Shown here: one piece after another, positions 42,706-55,724 of the stretch
Position numbering within the stretch: position 1 is the stretch's first letter
Layout of the letters: each line of letters starts with the position of its first letter
DNA from: Limnomonas spitsbergensis
Lineage: Eukaryota > Chlorophyta > Chlorophyceae > Chlamydomonadales
Length of the DNA stretch: 64,000 nt
Direction of reading: 5' to 3'
Assembly (NCBI GenBank): GCA_037349105.1
Contig: JAYJMM010000041.1
Location: forward strand, 2,232,001-2,296,000
Notes under the pieces: generated by a model
What the model saw: the letters and a program-made list of their open reading frames with translations, nothing else
Told to the model about the DNA's origin: nothing
Database searches by the model: none
Translations under genes and position numbers: made by a program

Positions 42706-43928
42706 CTTCACAAAAACTTCACAGCCCAGGGGAGGTTTGCACTGTCCCCCGGGTGCAAGCATGAATGGTGTTGGGCCCCAATCGCGCCCCTCCAGTTCAT
42801 GCTTACCTTTTCTCAGCTGACGACGAGGGCCACATGCGCACCATGGCTGTTTTTCCGTGTTTGCGTTCCAGCTTTTTAAGGGTTGGGCGGCCAGCCTCAT
42901 TCTTAGTCTAGTCCAAGGAAACAGGTATGACATACCGGTACCTGATCCATGCTTTGGCACAAGAGCTAGACCTGCTATTTCAACAAACCACAATCCCACT
43001 TTACCACCCAGTCCCATGCGCAGGGAACCCTCATATTCTTGGACCCGCCATTGTGTGAGCACCAGATGTGAACATGCCCTCAATCCCTCTTGGCTTTTGA
43101 CTGACCTTTTTTCCAGCCTTTCGTCTGCCCCTTGACTTTATTTTCTACCTAAGCCTAATTTTTAAAGTTTGTTCACCCAACCAATTAGTTGGACGCCCGC
43201 GGCCGAGCCTTTTTGAGCCTAGCCCTGAGGTGTAACGTCATTAACCTGGAGCCGCCACTGTGTGAACAATGGGTGCGAATTATTATTCTCTAGAACCGGT
43301 TTGACTCGCCTCATAATTTATTCTGTTTGAGGGTGCGCAGAGTTGATACATGATGAAATATTTGGATTCCGACGGATTTACCTTCCCAACCGAGTCCACA
43401 CCCCTGCCGCGCTGAACATCACTAGCAACGAAGTCCCCAATCACAAGCAGCCCAACAAACGGCCACCAAATCGGTCCCCAACACCATCAGCCGGGGGACC
43501 TCGGGAGGATCTCAGCCTCCACTCCGCCCCCCCCGTCGAAGATCGCCGCCCTCCGGCCACGCCCATCCCCAGCCGACGTATCTTATCCACATCAGGGGTG
43601 CTATATGACACCTCCGCCGGGCACTTTTCAACTCTTGGTATGCAGCCTGGTGATAAGGTTATTTACAATGGTTGAACTTCCAGCTTCCTTTTTTTATATA
43701 CAAATGCATCACACATGTGAGTGAAGTCAATGACATTACACCTTATGGGCCCTGCTAAAAAGGCTCGGCCGCGTGGGCGCACAACTGTCCCGTTGGGAAA
43801 AAAGAAAAGGAACGAAGGGGAAGAGGGAAATGAGTGATTTCAGTGAGTACGAGAAGTAACACGTCGAGTACCACAATCCTGAGATGCGTGAACACGTTCT
43901 TTCACAACAAGGAAAACTACGTGTCCAC

Positions 43929-46415
43929 TCACGGCACATCTCTGGGAGCGGGGAGCGGGGCAACTTGATTTGCAAACCATCTTAAGTTGCGTCCCGCGAA
44001 AAAATTGTGGGTCACCCCCGTGCCATACCAGCACATGGCCTGGAAAAACTGGAGTGATGCAAAATATGGCACTTTGAGATCTTTCCAAGCATCCCGGAAT
44101 TCCGTCCGGTAAACGGCTGCTACACCCGCAGAAATCAAGAAATAGCTTTGATACCATGGCGTGAAGATAGCCATGACAACTGATGCAGCAACAAAGTTGT
44201 GCCCCAAAGCGAATCCCACGACCCACTGCCAACCAACGTGGCCGCCCAGAAACCAAAGGAAGAGCACAAATCCCAAAATGAAGTAGGTGATCGGGAATGA
44301 CCAAAGAACAGCGGAACCAAAAACACAAAAGGCTGATATGCAGCCGTACCAAAGGCCAGTGGATTTCCATCAAGGGATGGAACCGGCTGGCGCATCTGGC
44401 TCAGGTGGCGACGGCAGCGAAGGTGGTGACGGTAGCGATGGTGGCAGGGACGTAGAGGTTGGCAATTTCGCCAAGATGATAAGTATGATTGAGAAAGCTA
44501 CCAGCAGTGCCAACGCTACCCACGCCAGTCAAGAGATCTTTTTGGCCAGTGTTGGCCGCTCGGTAACCTGCATTAGTAGAGATGCATGGTTAGGTGTAGA
44601 GACCTTAGCTAACATGAATCTCGTTAGCGCAACATGTCTCATGTGTCATAAGTCAAGTGAAGCAATTTCATGTGGCCTTTTCAAATGTCCATTGAATGCA
44701 CCATCCCGGTGGCCTTCCCTACAATCAAGGGGCGAAAACGTGCCCCGTGGTCAGCATATTATAAATAATATTCACATCAAAATTTGCTAACAGTTCATAA
44801 CGGATGATTTGGTGAAAGAAATTATCTCACTCCGAATGACCTCCAAAAGGTCATAGAAACGAAGAGGGCACATAATGGATTGTGTGCGATTTTTAATGAC
44901 ACTTAAGTATTTGTATTCATCCGAAAAAATGATTACCGTACCGTCACTCTTATTTGGTGTCACTTGTGATTACGGACGCCGTCAGCAGAGGATATGCCCC
45001 TATTTTTAAAAGGTCTTTGGCGACAACCTGAGGAGTCATTACTCCTTTCCTTAGAGGCCGCGGCTTCAGCTGTCGAGCATCGTCGCTACATGCCTGACTC
45101 AGTATCACATTTCATATACTGTGTGTCATATTTCATAGACTGCTTCTCCTCGGTCATCTCGTGGTCATTTTATTTATCTCTTTTCTTTTCATACTTCAGC
45201 AGATGTTCCTTGTACCAAGTATTAGGATACCTCCACATATATCGGGCACCTTGACTTTTAAGGGTACGTATGCAGGGTAGTTTCACAAATTGAAACCACA
45301 GCTGACAAAAATGATTCAGCGTTCAGTAGGCCGCTCCAAGCCACCAACTTGTTACAATCGAAGGAAAATTGTTTGGGTACAAAAACATGTGAAAATTGGC
45401 ATTGCCTGTCTAATAGTATCGCATACAACCAATGCTACGAGTGCAAACTCACCCATTCGCTGGTGATCTTGCGTAAGAAGGCATCGAAAGCCGTTGGAGC
45501 CGGAGGGACCGCCGCTGCCGCCGCCTCTACAGCAAAATGGGGGGGCGTGAGCAAAAACAATTCAGCGAGAAATTTGAAGCAGGTACCAGAGATGTGCCAG
45601 GGATGAGAAGCGTCGTGGTTGGAGGTTCATGGGCTACATCAAGGTTTCAACCCTGGCAAGTGTGGGGATGGAAAGTAAGACACGGAGATGAAGGAATGTA
45701 CAGCCCAAGCAGTGATCGAGTGCCTCCCTCTGTCAACACAACCGCAACTTAAGACCCAAGAACCCGTTTCACTTGCCAGCCCGAAGATGGTGAGCTACGT
45801 GAGAAAGCAAGCTCATGGCCTTTGCCTGCATACACATACCCACATCAACAGTCATGGTCGCGGGCGGGGTATCCAAGACCTTCCCTGCATGTGCCGCCTG
45901 CTGGTGTGTGCCCCCCAACAAGAATCTGGGCCCCGTGTGCCTTTGGGTGTCTGGGGGGTAAAAAGAGTCTTGGGAAGTACAGTGCTTACTGCATATGGCT
46001 GGTGCTGGGACTGTTCTCACCAGCTGGGTCACTGTGACCTCAAACACCGTGCCGTCGGCAAACTCGGGAACGCCATGCTCATTCGCCAGCTCCTGCCCCG
46101 CAAGACAATTTGAACCCCGCTGTAATTATTCCTCCCCAGTGCATAGTGCCCGTCTGCCCCTCCCTAGCCCACCTGCCGCTGCCTGAGTCTGCGCTAGTGC
46201 CGCCGCCTGCGCTTGCGCCACCAGCACCTGTGCCTGCGCCACCTGCTTCTCCAACAACGCAAGCTCCTTCTCCAACAACGCCTTCGCCACCTGCTTCTCG
46301 GACAGCGCCTGCGCCACCTGCTTCTCGGACAGCGCCTGCGCCACCTGCTTCTCCAACAGCGCCTGAGCGACCTGCACCTGCAGAGACGCCTGCATTGCCG
46401 CGGTTACCCCCGCAC
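43929..46415 (-). CDS. Multi-exon repeat-helix protein gene, U2' copy
   Basis: Same five exons: 46415-46173, 46097-46021, 45900-45840, 45526-45453 and 44567-43929, with all splice sites kept. Exon 1 is 513 bp shorter than in U1, exactly 19 units of 27 bp, so the frame is preserved with about 5 repeats left. The TGA in exon 5 is at 44531-44529. A second nonsense change, TGG to TGA at 44372-44370, lies in the membrane-like part beyond it. Introns 3 and 4 differ in length from U1. Confidence 0.58.
46237..46375. repeat. 27-bp coding minisatellite, short allele
   Basis: About 5 units of the same repeat as 17520-18165. The flanks are nearly identical to U1, so contraction here or expansion in U1 is the only large difference. 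Confidence 0.93.
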
Positions 46416-48636
46416 CTAGGGCAATTGGGGCAAAAGAATGTTGGGGAAGAATTTGAGAAAATGTGGGTTGCCGTAGATTCGGTTTGCCTTCCCTCATAAG
46501 TAACATTGTTTGGGGGTGAGGTTCATGCCCGAGGAATGCCACACATCAAATAATCATTATTTGGGGTGAGGGGCGTGAAATGTTTTAATAATAATTAGAT
46601 CGAAAATAACTGTCCTCGAGGCCCTCGTCGCCACCGCCTGACGACGTTCGTTCCATCGACGTCTAGTACAACGGGTACCGCATTTTTGAATGTACCGGTT
46701 CAGGACCTGGGCTTTCAAGCACTGTTCGTAAAGAGGTTGCACGTTCGTTGTCTTCTAGCGTGATGGCTTAAGATGTCACAGAGTCTGATATGTGGCTACT
46801 TCAAGCCACGAAGATTGAGCGGGATGAAGTCACAGGATACAGAAGCTACTGGACGCAGACACCGAGAGCCCAGGCGGGATTTGGGAGGGATCTCAGCAGG
46901 GACAGCTTACAGCCAGCCAAGGCTGAGCTATTGGAGCAGCTCATCGGCCTCCAACAGGGTGGAGTGGCGCTCAACTCTGTGACAGTGCGAAGCATTGTAT
47001 GAGCTATGCTCAGCGTCAAAGCATCTGAGGTCCTGGCGGAGGCCTGTTTCGAATCTCGACGAGCTGGGTGCTCGACTTGTACAAAGAGCTTCGGTGGACA
47101 ACCAGGTGGGTGGCACTGCCATGCTAGCTAATCTTGCTAATCTGAAGATGACACACTATTGGCACCAGTAATGGGCCGGAAACTTGAAAGGAAGACACAC
47201 AATAGGTACTGGTGACTGAAGATGACACACCGTTGGTACAAGTAACTTACATGCGTGCATTATGCCTTTAAAGTGCATGCATGATGTGTGCGGAGATCTG
47301 AGAAGTCAAGCGGGGAGGAGAGGCAGTTCTGGGGGGGGCCATAAATGGCCTGAGGTCATACCGGTAAATGAGGCCATACATAATTATTTAATAAGAGACA
47401 CAAAAGCCTGACTGAAATGGCCAAGGGCTTTTTGCTGCCGCAGAGCGGCGGCATCTCGGTTCCAAAGTCGGCCAAAACTCGGTTATAATGAGTACCGTAC
47501 TGGTCGTGCTTCCATTGACTTCCAAATTTATTTTCAGTTTCAACTTTTATACTCGAGTACGAGGCCAGTTTGTAGGCTGGAACGTCTTGAGGTTTCTTGG
47601 TCCATTGCAACTCTAAACATTGACTGATTGGCCTCAAACAATTCAATTGCTCAAGTTTAGGACTAGAATCTCAAGTAAATGCTACACACTGTTCGCTTCA
47701 CCCCAAACTCCCACCGGGGGACCGCTGACCCCAGACGAGGGGGGAGACCCAGCAGGCCTCTAACACTTTTTCACACCTTGGGCAATTTTGATCAATTACC
47801 GTAAAACCGGATAGACTCCACGCACCCCTTATCAGAACAATTGTAACAAGTTCGTTGCGCAGCAAAAAAGTAACATATTGTACTCCGCGCACGCGCAGCT
47901 GAATTTTTTAATAATTTGAGCCGGAAACACAACTCCGCGCACCCCCTACAGTAGTTGCTATTCAATATTCTATCACGCATATACACCGCGCACCCCCGCG
48001 AGGAATTAATTAAATACGGAGTAAAACCCATTCTACGGTATCCATTATTAAAAAAATACTGGCCCCGCCGCATGTCATGCGGCGAGTGCACAGGCTGGAG
48101 GCACATGTGGAGCTGCACGGCAAAGGAAAGGAAAGAGGAGCATAGGCTGCTGCACGCAGTCTTGCACTCCACCGCAGGCAAGGGGGCAGGAGGACTGCTT
48201 TGGGGCTGGGGGGATGCACCCTGCGGAGTGAGGCATGCTCCAGGGCGGCATGCAGCCATCTGCCTGCATGCCTGTTGTTGGCCACTACCTGGCAGGCGCT
48301 TGGTGCCCAGACAGATGGGCTACAGTTGAGCTACAGTTCAACTAGCCTTCGACAAGTTTCGTGCGCGCGCGACCAGCCACACGAGATGGCGCATGGCAGC
48401 ACATGCATGGAGTTCATTGGCCTATGCCAGGACTCTTGGGAGACCATGCGGGGACTGATTGGGCAGTCCCACCCACCCCGGGGATGCGTGTGACAGCACC
48501 TGCCGTGCCAGAGCACCCCTCAAGCAACCCCATGCAGCACTCCAGGCCTGGGGAGACGCGCCCCCTACGGACAGGGCACGGCACCTGCCCTGCCCATACC
48601 CCACTCCTTTCCCCATGCATGAGAGCGCAAACGAAC

Positions 48637-48856
48637 CTGCCATCAGTCGCCAGACGTACGGTCCGCCAGCTGCATGGAGCGGCTCTGCTGCCAGGACCGG
48701 GTCGCCAAAAGAGTCACTCAGTGAGCCCGGTCCAGCGCGCGGATCATTCGTGAGATACTCGATGACAGCACCTGCCGTGGTCGCCACCTTAGCGTTGAAC
48801 TTAAGGTCCTCGTTCTTGACCCGCACAATGATCTTGTCAGCCATTTTCTGTACCAT
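48637..48856 (-). CDS. Crinkler-like header exon, U3 copy
   Basis: Copy of 944-1163 at offset 47693, with the same ATG, the same donor and no visible change. It adds no independent evidence of selection, because the whole unit is nearly identical. Confidence 0.42.
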
Positions 48857-50739
48857 GGGGAGGGAACAGCTGAGGAAAGGGACGCACTGATGCTTTAAGC
48901 TAGACGACTTGTTAAGCACCAACCCGCGTCGCCTATTTCGCATAGTGCCCCTGGCTTACTTGCAAGCCCCCTACAAGCCTTGCAGTCCTGTAATCACACA
49001 GGATGATTATGATAGGGACCTAGAGACCTCGAAACTTCAGGAGAGGATGTAATGAGAGGTGGGACGAACTGTGATTGTGTGGATGCTGAGTCGGGCCATG
49101 CATGCTGCAAGATCCTCACTCCAGAAGCCGACCCTTGCAGCCTCTGTTCCCACAAGTGAGAAGGTTTCGATCAGCTGGGCCTTGACTTCCGATATAGATG
49201 ATATCCGTTTCACAAGACTTCCGTGTAAACAGGGGACTAGTCTGTTCTGCAGGGCTCCTACTGTCGAGACCAATGGCAATCGCGAGGTAAGCTACGCTAC
49301 AAGTTTGAAGATATCGAATGAGCTAGAAGACAGCAAGGGCTGGAACCTCTATAAATATTCAGCAGGCTGCGAAATATGCCACGCTACGAACAGTCGAATA
49401 AGCCGGGCCTGTCAGCTAAACAGAGCAAGGACACAACCATCTCACCTGAGGGTACCAAGAGCAGCAAGCTCTTGGCGACTCTTGTAAATTCCTAGATGCC
49501 GTTGGTCGACGCAGCGGGCTTTTGAAATCCAGGAAATTACAGACACAATTTAATAGCAGCCTGGGAGAGAAAGAAAGAAAGAAAACGCCTGAGCGTGGCT
49601 TGAGGAATACGGGATTTTAATTGCCGTACACCGGGAGACAAAAAAACTGGTGGTTAACTAGGGTGCCGAACGTAGGCAAGACAAACAAAGAAAGATGGAA
49701 TTGGAATTCCAGCACACACCGAAATATAAAGCGTCAGGAATAGAAGCACTCGCTAAAATGTAGCGGCAGAATGGAGATTTCAGCAACGGGACTCAATAAA
49801 AATTCGCAATACTCGCCAAAACAGAGAGGCAAGCCGGCAATTGAAGCAAGAACCAAAATTGAAGGAGGCGGAATGCAAATTTCAGCAATCGCAAAAATAA
49901 AACAGGCCAAATGGAAACACCAGAACAGATCACCAGGACAAGAGGCAGACTCAGAATTTGAGCACACGCCAAAAGAAAAGTGACGGAATTGGAATGACAG
50001 CACTCGCTTAATTATAATGAGGCATACCAGTATTGAGAAAGTCAGCGCAGCTTGGGTGTGAGGCGCAGCTTGGGTGTGAGGCGCGTGGTGAGGAACGTGT
50101 TGTAGCCCTGCATGGACTAAAGCACCCTGTTGATGTCAATGTGCCTACAGAGGGGGGGGGGCAGGGTGGAGGGGATGTGTTGTACTGGGAAATGCTGGGG
50201 TTTGAGGGTTTGAGGTTGCCTGGGGTGCATAAGGTTAGGGGTGGGAATTTAGGGTGTAAGTCCCTTGCTTTAGCTTCGCGGGAAGAGAGGGGTGGGGAGG
50301 GGGAGGGGCACAGCGAGTTTTTCGGAAACATGTGGAATTCCTATTAGGAAGTGCTGCTTTACCACCAGGTTAATTGCAAGTCTTTCCTGAGTGGACAACC
50401 TGGGCTTAGGGTTTAGTTATGGGATAAGGTTCAAGCGAGGGTTCAGGCCGTCCCGCACGTTCCCCTCTGTGTCCCTCCCCGCCCCTCCCCTGCCCGCCCC
50501 ATCCATGACTGATGCCCCCGACCACCCCTTGCCTCTTACACAAATGAAGCTAAAAGAACCTCACCAGAAGATAGCAGCCAGCAACCCAGCACCCTACCTG
50601 TTTCCCATCAACCCTCTCTTGCATCCTTCCAGCTAAAAACTACCCACTAAACAACCTCCACGCCCTGGTATCACACGCCCCTCTTCAGGTTGCCTTCTCG
50701 TTATGCCACCCTCCCCTTCCCCTATCTAACAGCGTGTTA

Positions 50740-51313
50740 CATCTCCCCCCCCCCCCCCTTCTGTGCTCCTCTTCAGCCACTCTCACTCGTCAGCTGCATC
50801 TTACACTCCTTGCCCCCTCCCCCCTTACCGGTCAACCACATCTTACACTCCTTGCCCCCCCCCCCCCCCTTACCGGTTAACCACATCTTACACTCCTCCC
50901 CCCCCCCTTACCGGTTAACCACATCTTACACTCCTTGCCCCCCCCCCCTTACTGGTCAACCACATCTTATACTCCTTCCCCCCCCCCCTTACCGGTTAAC
51001 CACATCTTGCACATCTTTGCCCCCCCCCCCCCCCCCTTACCGGTTAACCACATCTTGCACTTCTTGCCCCCCCCCCTTACCGGTCAACCACATCTTACAC
51101 TCCTTGCCCCCCCCCCCTTACTGGTCAAACACATCTTACGCTCCTTGCCCCCTCGGCCTCCCCCCTTACCTATCAACCACATCTTACACTCCTTGCCCCC
51201 CCCCCCCCTTACCGGTTAACCACATCTTACACTCCTTGCCCCCCCCCCCCCCCCTTACCGGTTAACCACATCTTACACTCCTTGCCTCCCCCCCTTACTG
51301 GTCAACCACATGT
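50740..51313. repeat. Poly-C minisatellite, U3 copy
   Basis: Counterpart of 3045-3622 with the same unit order but different C-run lengths, for example at 50890-50910. U2' has no copy. Confidence 0.95.
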
Positions 51314-52935
51314 GTACAACATCGTCATTTTAGGCTGGTGGCCCACACCACATCGCCGTAGTTTGCTGCAGGCGCTGCGTAAACAGCTGCCAACCTGATG
51401 CGCGTTGGTAAGTAGATGGTGTCATTCTCGTTCATGTGTGGTTTTGATGTCAGGATATCGCTGGGTTCCCATCTAGGAAGGCAAGCAGGTGTCGAGCAAC
51501 CGGGCTGCAACAGCCAGCACCAGGTACGCCTTGAGTTCACACAAAAATGCCAGGTTCACACAACAATACCCGAGTGACTGACTGAAAGGAAGGAACTGAA
51601 AGGGATTTGCTATTTGCTAACAAGACGGGGAAGGCTGAGTTGGTTTCGGAGAAGAAAGGCCGAATGACCCTAGCTCCCTCAGAAACCAGTCGTAAATTTA
51701 GTAAGTTAACCGGAGCTTACTGCAGCAAAACTTTAAAACAAGAACATCTTCCTACTTTATGAAGTCGCGCTGTCCAGGTATGGTCTTATACAATTTTCAA
51801 GAGACCTGAAAGGCCTCCTCGGACCAAATTATGACCGATTCAGGTTGTTTTCCCGACTCATTTGGACCCCTTGTAGCTTCGTACTGACGCCAAGAGCTGT
51901 AGAACGCTCGAAACGTCATTTTTTCATTTCTGACGATGCAGATAGTAATTCAATGGTGTTCAGGGAGGGGCTGGAGGGGGGACCCGGCAGTATGGCGGTA
52001 TAAGGGCTCCAGGGAGGGTCTGGAGGGGGGACCCGGCGGTATGGCGGTATGGGCTCCATCCAGGGAGGGTCTGGAGGGGGGACCCGGCGGTATGGCGGTA
52101 TGACGGTATAAGGGCTACAGGGCAACTGAAGGCTTGCATGATAACCGGCATTGTGAATGTTTGCTGGCGGTGTAAGTTGCTCTTCCTGGTATGCTCGCTT
52201 TGTCACAGCCGACGATGAGGGCCACACGAACTTGGCTTTTTATTGTCTTAGCTTCTCATCAGGGTTTGAAGGGTTGGACATGCTTTTAGTCCAAGGTGAG
52301 GTGATGACTGCTCCAGGACAATAGAAAACGAATGGACCCCAAATTTGAATTCAAGCTTCTTAAGCAACGAAACAGTGGCCGGTACATCACGGCCTACGTC
52401 CAGAGAGGGAGGAGGCGGGCGGGTGCAGCAAGCCTTGCTGCTTGGGCCACCGGCCGTGAGCAAGTCTCACGGTTCGGTGTCCACTGTCCCAGTTGTGGCA
52501 GGCTGGCCGCTCTTTCTTTCAGTGTTAAACGGATCAAAACGAATCAAGGCAATACGGACTCATGCGAGTCTGGAGCATGATTGAATTATTTTCTCTCAAT
52601 ATGAAGGGTGTGGGGGGGCAAGCTACACGTACCTGTGTTGATAAAGGGTGTGGGGGGGCACTACACGTACCTGTGTTGATAAAGGGTGTGGGGGGGCACT
52701 ACACGTACCTGTGTTTATAAAGGGTGTGGGGGGGCACTACACGTACCTGTGTTGATAAAGGGTGTGTGGGGGCACTACACGTACCTGTATTGATGAAGGG
52801 TGTGTGGGGGCGCTACACGTACCTGTGTTGATGAAGGGTGTGTGGGGGCACTACACGTACCTGTGTTGATGAAGGGTGTTTGGGGGCACTACACGTACCT
52901 GTGTTGATGAAGGGTGTGTGGGGGCACTACACGTC

Positions 52936-53615
52936 GGCCCGGCAGAGGGCATTGAGATGCAGGCTGGGCGACGGCTACGCTGTCTGCTGTGTGCGGACGA
53001 CCTCTCCTTGCTAGCCCGAACCCCAGCAGGGCTGCAATGCATGCTTGATGCCTTGCATAATTAAGCGGCACATAAACAGCTTTAGGTCAATGTCAGTAAG
53101 ATAGAGGTCATGGCGTTTGGCAGCCGCTTAGCAGCGCAGCGCCGAAAGCCAGCCCATGTTTGCGTTTATCCCCAAGTGAAACACATTTGGGCGCAGGGCG
53201 GCAAATATAATGCTTGCTTAACGGCCCTGTCTTGAGCGGGGGTCGCTCCTGCTACCCTCTGAGTCATAGACCAGTACGGCCCTGGGGCCCTCCTCTGGAG
53301 CCCAGCAGGGCCCCTCCAGTAGACACATAGGGCCCCAGTAAGCCCGCAAGGCCCCTCATGTGGGGACCGCACCAGCCGGAGGGAGTGTGCTTGCGTGCGC
53401 ACAAACTTAAGGCTGCGGCACGGCACCGTCAACACGGCCGACACTAGAGGACGGCGCAGCGGTCAGCAGCGTCGCAGACGGTGCTGCCAACGATGTTGGG
53501 CTAGGGGAGACGGCGAGCATGTGGAGGAAGCGTTGCATGCATGCTTTCAATGCCCCAGCGTGCAGGATCAACTTAAGGAGCGGAGGATGGGCAGGTCCTA
53601 CGAACGGTGCTAGAA
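52936..53615 (+). mobile_element. LINE-B deletion derivative, U3 copy
   Basis: Copy of 5241-5920 at offset 47695, with the same CADD palm piece, the same stop and the same zinc-knuckle C-terminus. A single change near 53321 turns the TTGACA of U1 into TAGACA. Confidence 0.75.
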
Positions 53616-53962
53616 ACTTCCTCGAGTTGTACCGAGCTTGGGTGGGGCAAGGTTTACTTCGTGCTCCCTTTTCCTTTAGGGAGGGGGAGTAGTTCTTTCC
53701 TTTGTTTTCTTTGGAAACAGATCTATTGGAAATCGGTGCGGGCGTGCCCATCCAGATTTATTTTCTCTCGGATCGATTTGTGGCTGAATTGTAACTGAAG
53801 CACCCTTCAGTAACCAGTGCCTCCACAGCCTAGGCAACGACATTCTCCTGCTGATCTCGTTCCTTCATGTACACAAGATGAATTCAGCACACACAATGCC
53901 AATTTTTATTTTTTGCTGTTGTTTTGGAGCTCGCTCCCCCGCCTTTTTGACGGCTTTGACAG

Positions 53963-55724
53963 CAGCAACCTCCCGCTGATGCCTGCCCTGCACGAGGACA
54001 AGACCTGGTATGCGACCCGCCTGATGCCCAGCAGCACCAAGGCGTCCATCCTGCACAGCTCAAACACATGATCAGACAGTGCAAGATGCGGTTACAAAGG
54101 TGAGAGAGGAATGGAAATGGGGGTAATAGGGAGTTTAGGTTGGCTGAAAAGGGGCTCGGGGGGAAAGGGGGGGGGATCAAGATGCTGTTTAGGGGGTGGG
54201 TTAGCTGGGAGGATGCAGCGGAAGGTTGCTGAAACACAGGGAGGGTGACGGGTGTTATCTTCCAGTTAAAGCCATGAAGCTGTTAAACTCAGCTTGGCCA
54301 AGAGCAGACATACCTGTATAGCCTCATTTTGGAGTGCGGGGAGGTGAGGAGTGGGGGGGGGTCAGACAGGGGTGGTCAGGATAGGGACGGGGCAGGGCGG
54401 GGCAAGACAAGGACAGACGGGACAGGCGGGACGGGCTGAACACTAACCTGTACCCTAATATATACCTCAAGCCTAACAGACACCTGAACCCTAACATGTA
54501 CCCTGACCTATGACCAAACCCTAGTCTGAATCTCAATAGGCATATGAACCCTAGCCCAGGTTGGCCACTCCAGATAGACTTGCAATTCCCATGGCTGTAC
54601 TGCAGTATTGCCAAATAAAATATCCATGTATTGCTGAAACATGCTTAAGCATGGATGTGCAGACACCGCTGCCACAGCCACCGGTAAGGATGGACATGCA
54701 GCCCGCCCACACGCATCAGCAATGACTAAAGCCCTTGTGAGACGTTACAAGGTGTTGGACATGGTATCCGTGGTGTGGACGAGTCTCCCTGCCCCTCTCC
54801 TCCCTCCCCTCCCCTCACTATCTTGCCTTGCCCTGGCCCTCCTTGACCCCCCCCCCCTCTACCACTATGTTGATTCCTTACAGCCTCCTCCTCCTCCTTC
54901 TTCCCCTCCATCCATGCCCTCCTGCAGGTTAAACAACAACCAGGGGTTTGAGCCTGAAACTCACAGTCCTCAGCTTTTACCCTAGGCTTGCAACCCTAAA
55001 ACCTGAAATCCACACTCTCGACCCTAATTAAAGCACTCACTCACAACCCCTAAAATCCAACCTCACGAACCCTAACTGTCACTCGTAATCTGCTCCAGTC
55101 CACCCCACCCACCCCGACCCCCCCCCTGCATGTGCATTGACACCAACAGGGTCCTGGCGTCCATGCAGGACTACAGCGCGCTCCTCACCACGCGCCTCAC
55201 ACCCGAGCTGTTCCAGTGTAACATGAAGAGTGCCTGCTTGACCAATACACAACACATTGTACTGTCCGAGGTACGAAGTGGTACCAAGATTAACCTGGAG
55301 GTGCAAATTAACTGGGAATAGAGTTAAGATGCATGTGAACTTGCTTAACGGGCCACAAGAGCAGAAACCAGGCAATATAGACATGCTGCCCAGGCCATTA
55401 GCCGTCAGGCGGTCAAGGTTTGGTCCCCGGGGCCCCAGCGGTGCCTCCCGGCGGCCCATCACCGGGGATCAGGAACGCATTTCACATCAGGGGAAGCAGG
55501 TGGCTGCAGTATAAACATGAATTGTGGACGAGACACTCTACCGGTACCCCTCCATTCACAACCTTGAACCTAAACCCTTTACTCCAACACTCAGCCTGTA
55601 ACCGTTTTACCCCTCATCAGGGTATGTGGCGGTGTTGCAGGATGTGGGACAGGTAGGCAACCTGCCTCTGGTGGTGACGTGGATGGACCGGTTTGACATG
55701 GTGCTGGATCTGCAGGCCTCACAG
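53963..55724 (+). CDS. Unknown multi-exon gene fragment, U3 copy
   Basis: Exon C 53963-54099, exon A 55150-55270 and exon B 55621-55724, with the same splice sites as U1. One visible substitution in exon A (TAC to TGT near 55217) changes Tyr to Cys. Family unknown. Confidence 0.5.

Larger units (their letters stand above)
19490..47693. repeat. Rearranged duplication unit U2'
   Basis: Second unit of the series, 28.2 kb instead of 19.5 kb. 19490-20083 copies 1-590 with scattered substitutions and a 6-bp difference. 20084-25913 is largely private. 25914-27829 is the reverse complement of 8000-6081. 27830-37170 is private apart from a 60-bp island. About 37170-39551 is the reverse complement of 6018-3640. 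39558-47693 is collinear with 10637-19489. Nothing in U2' corresponds to 8001-10636 or to most of 590-3640. Confidence 0.9.
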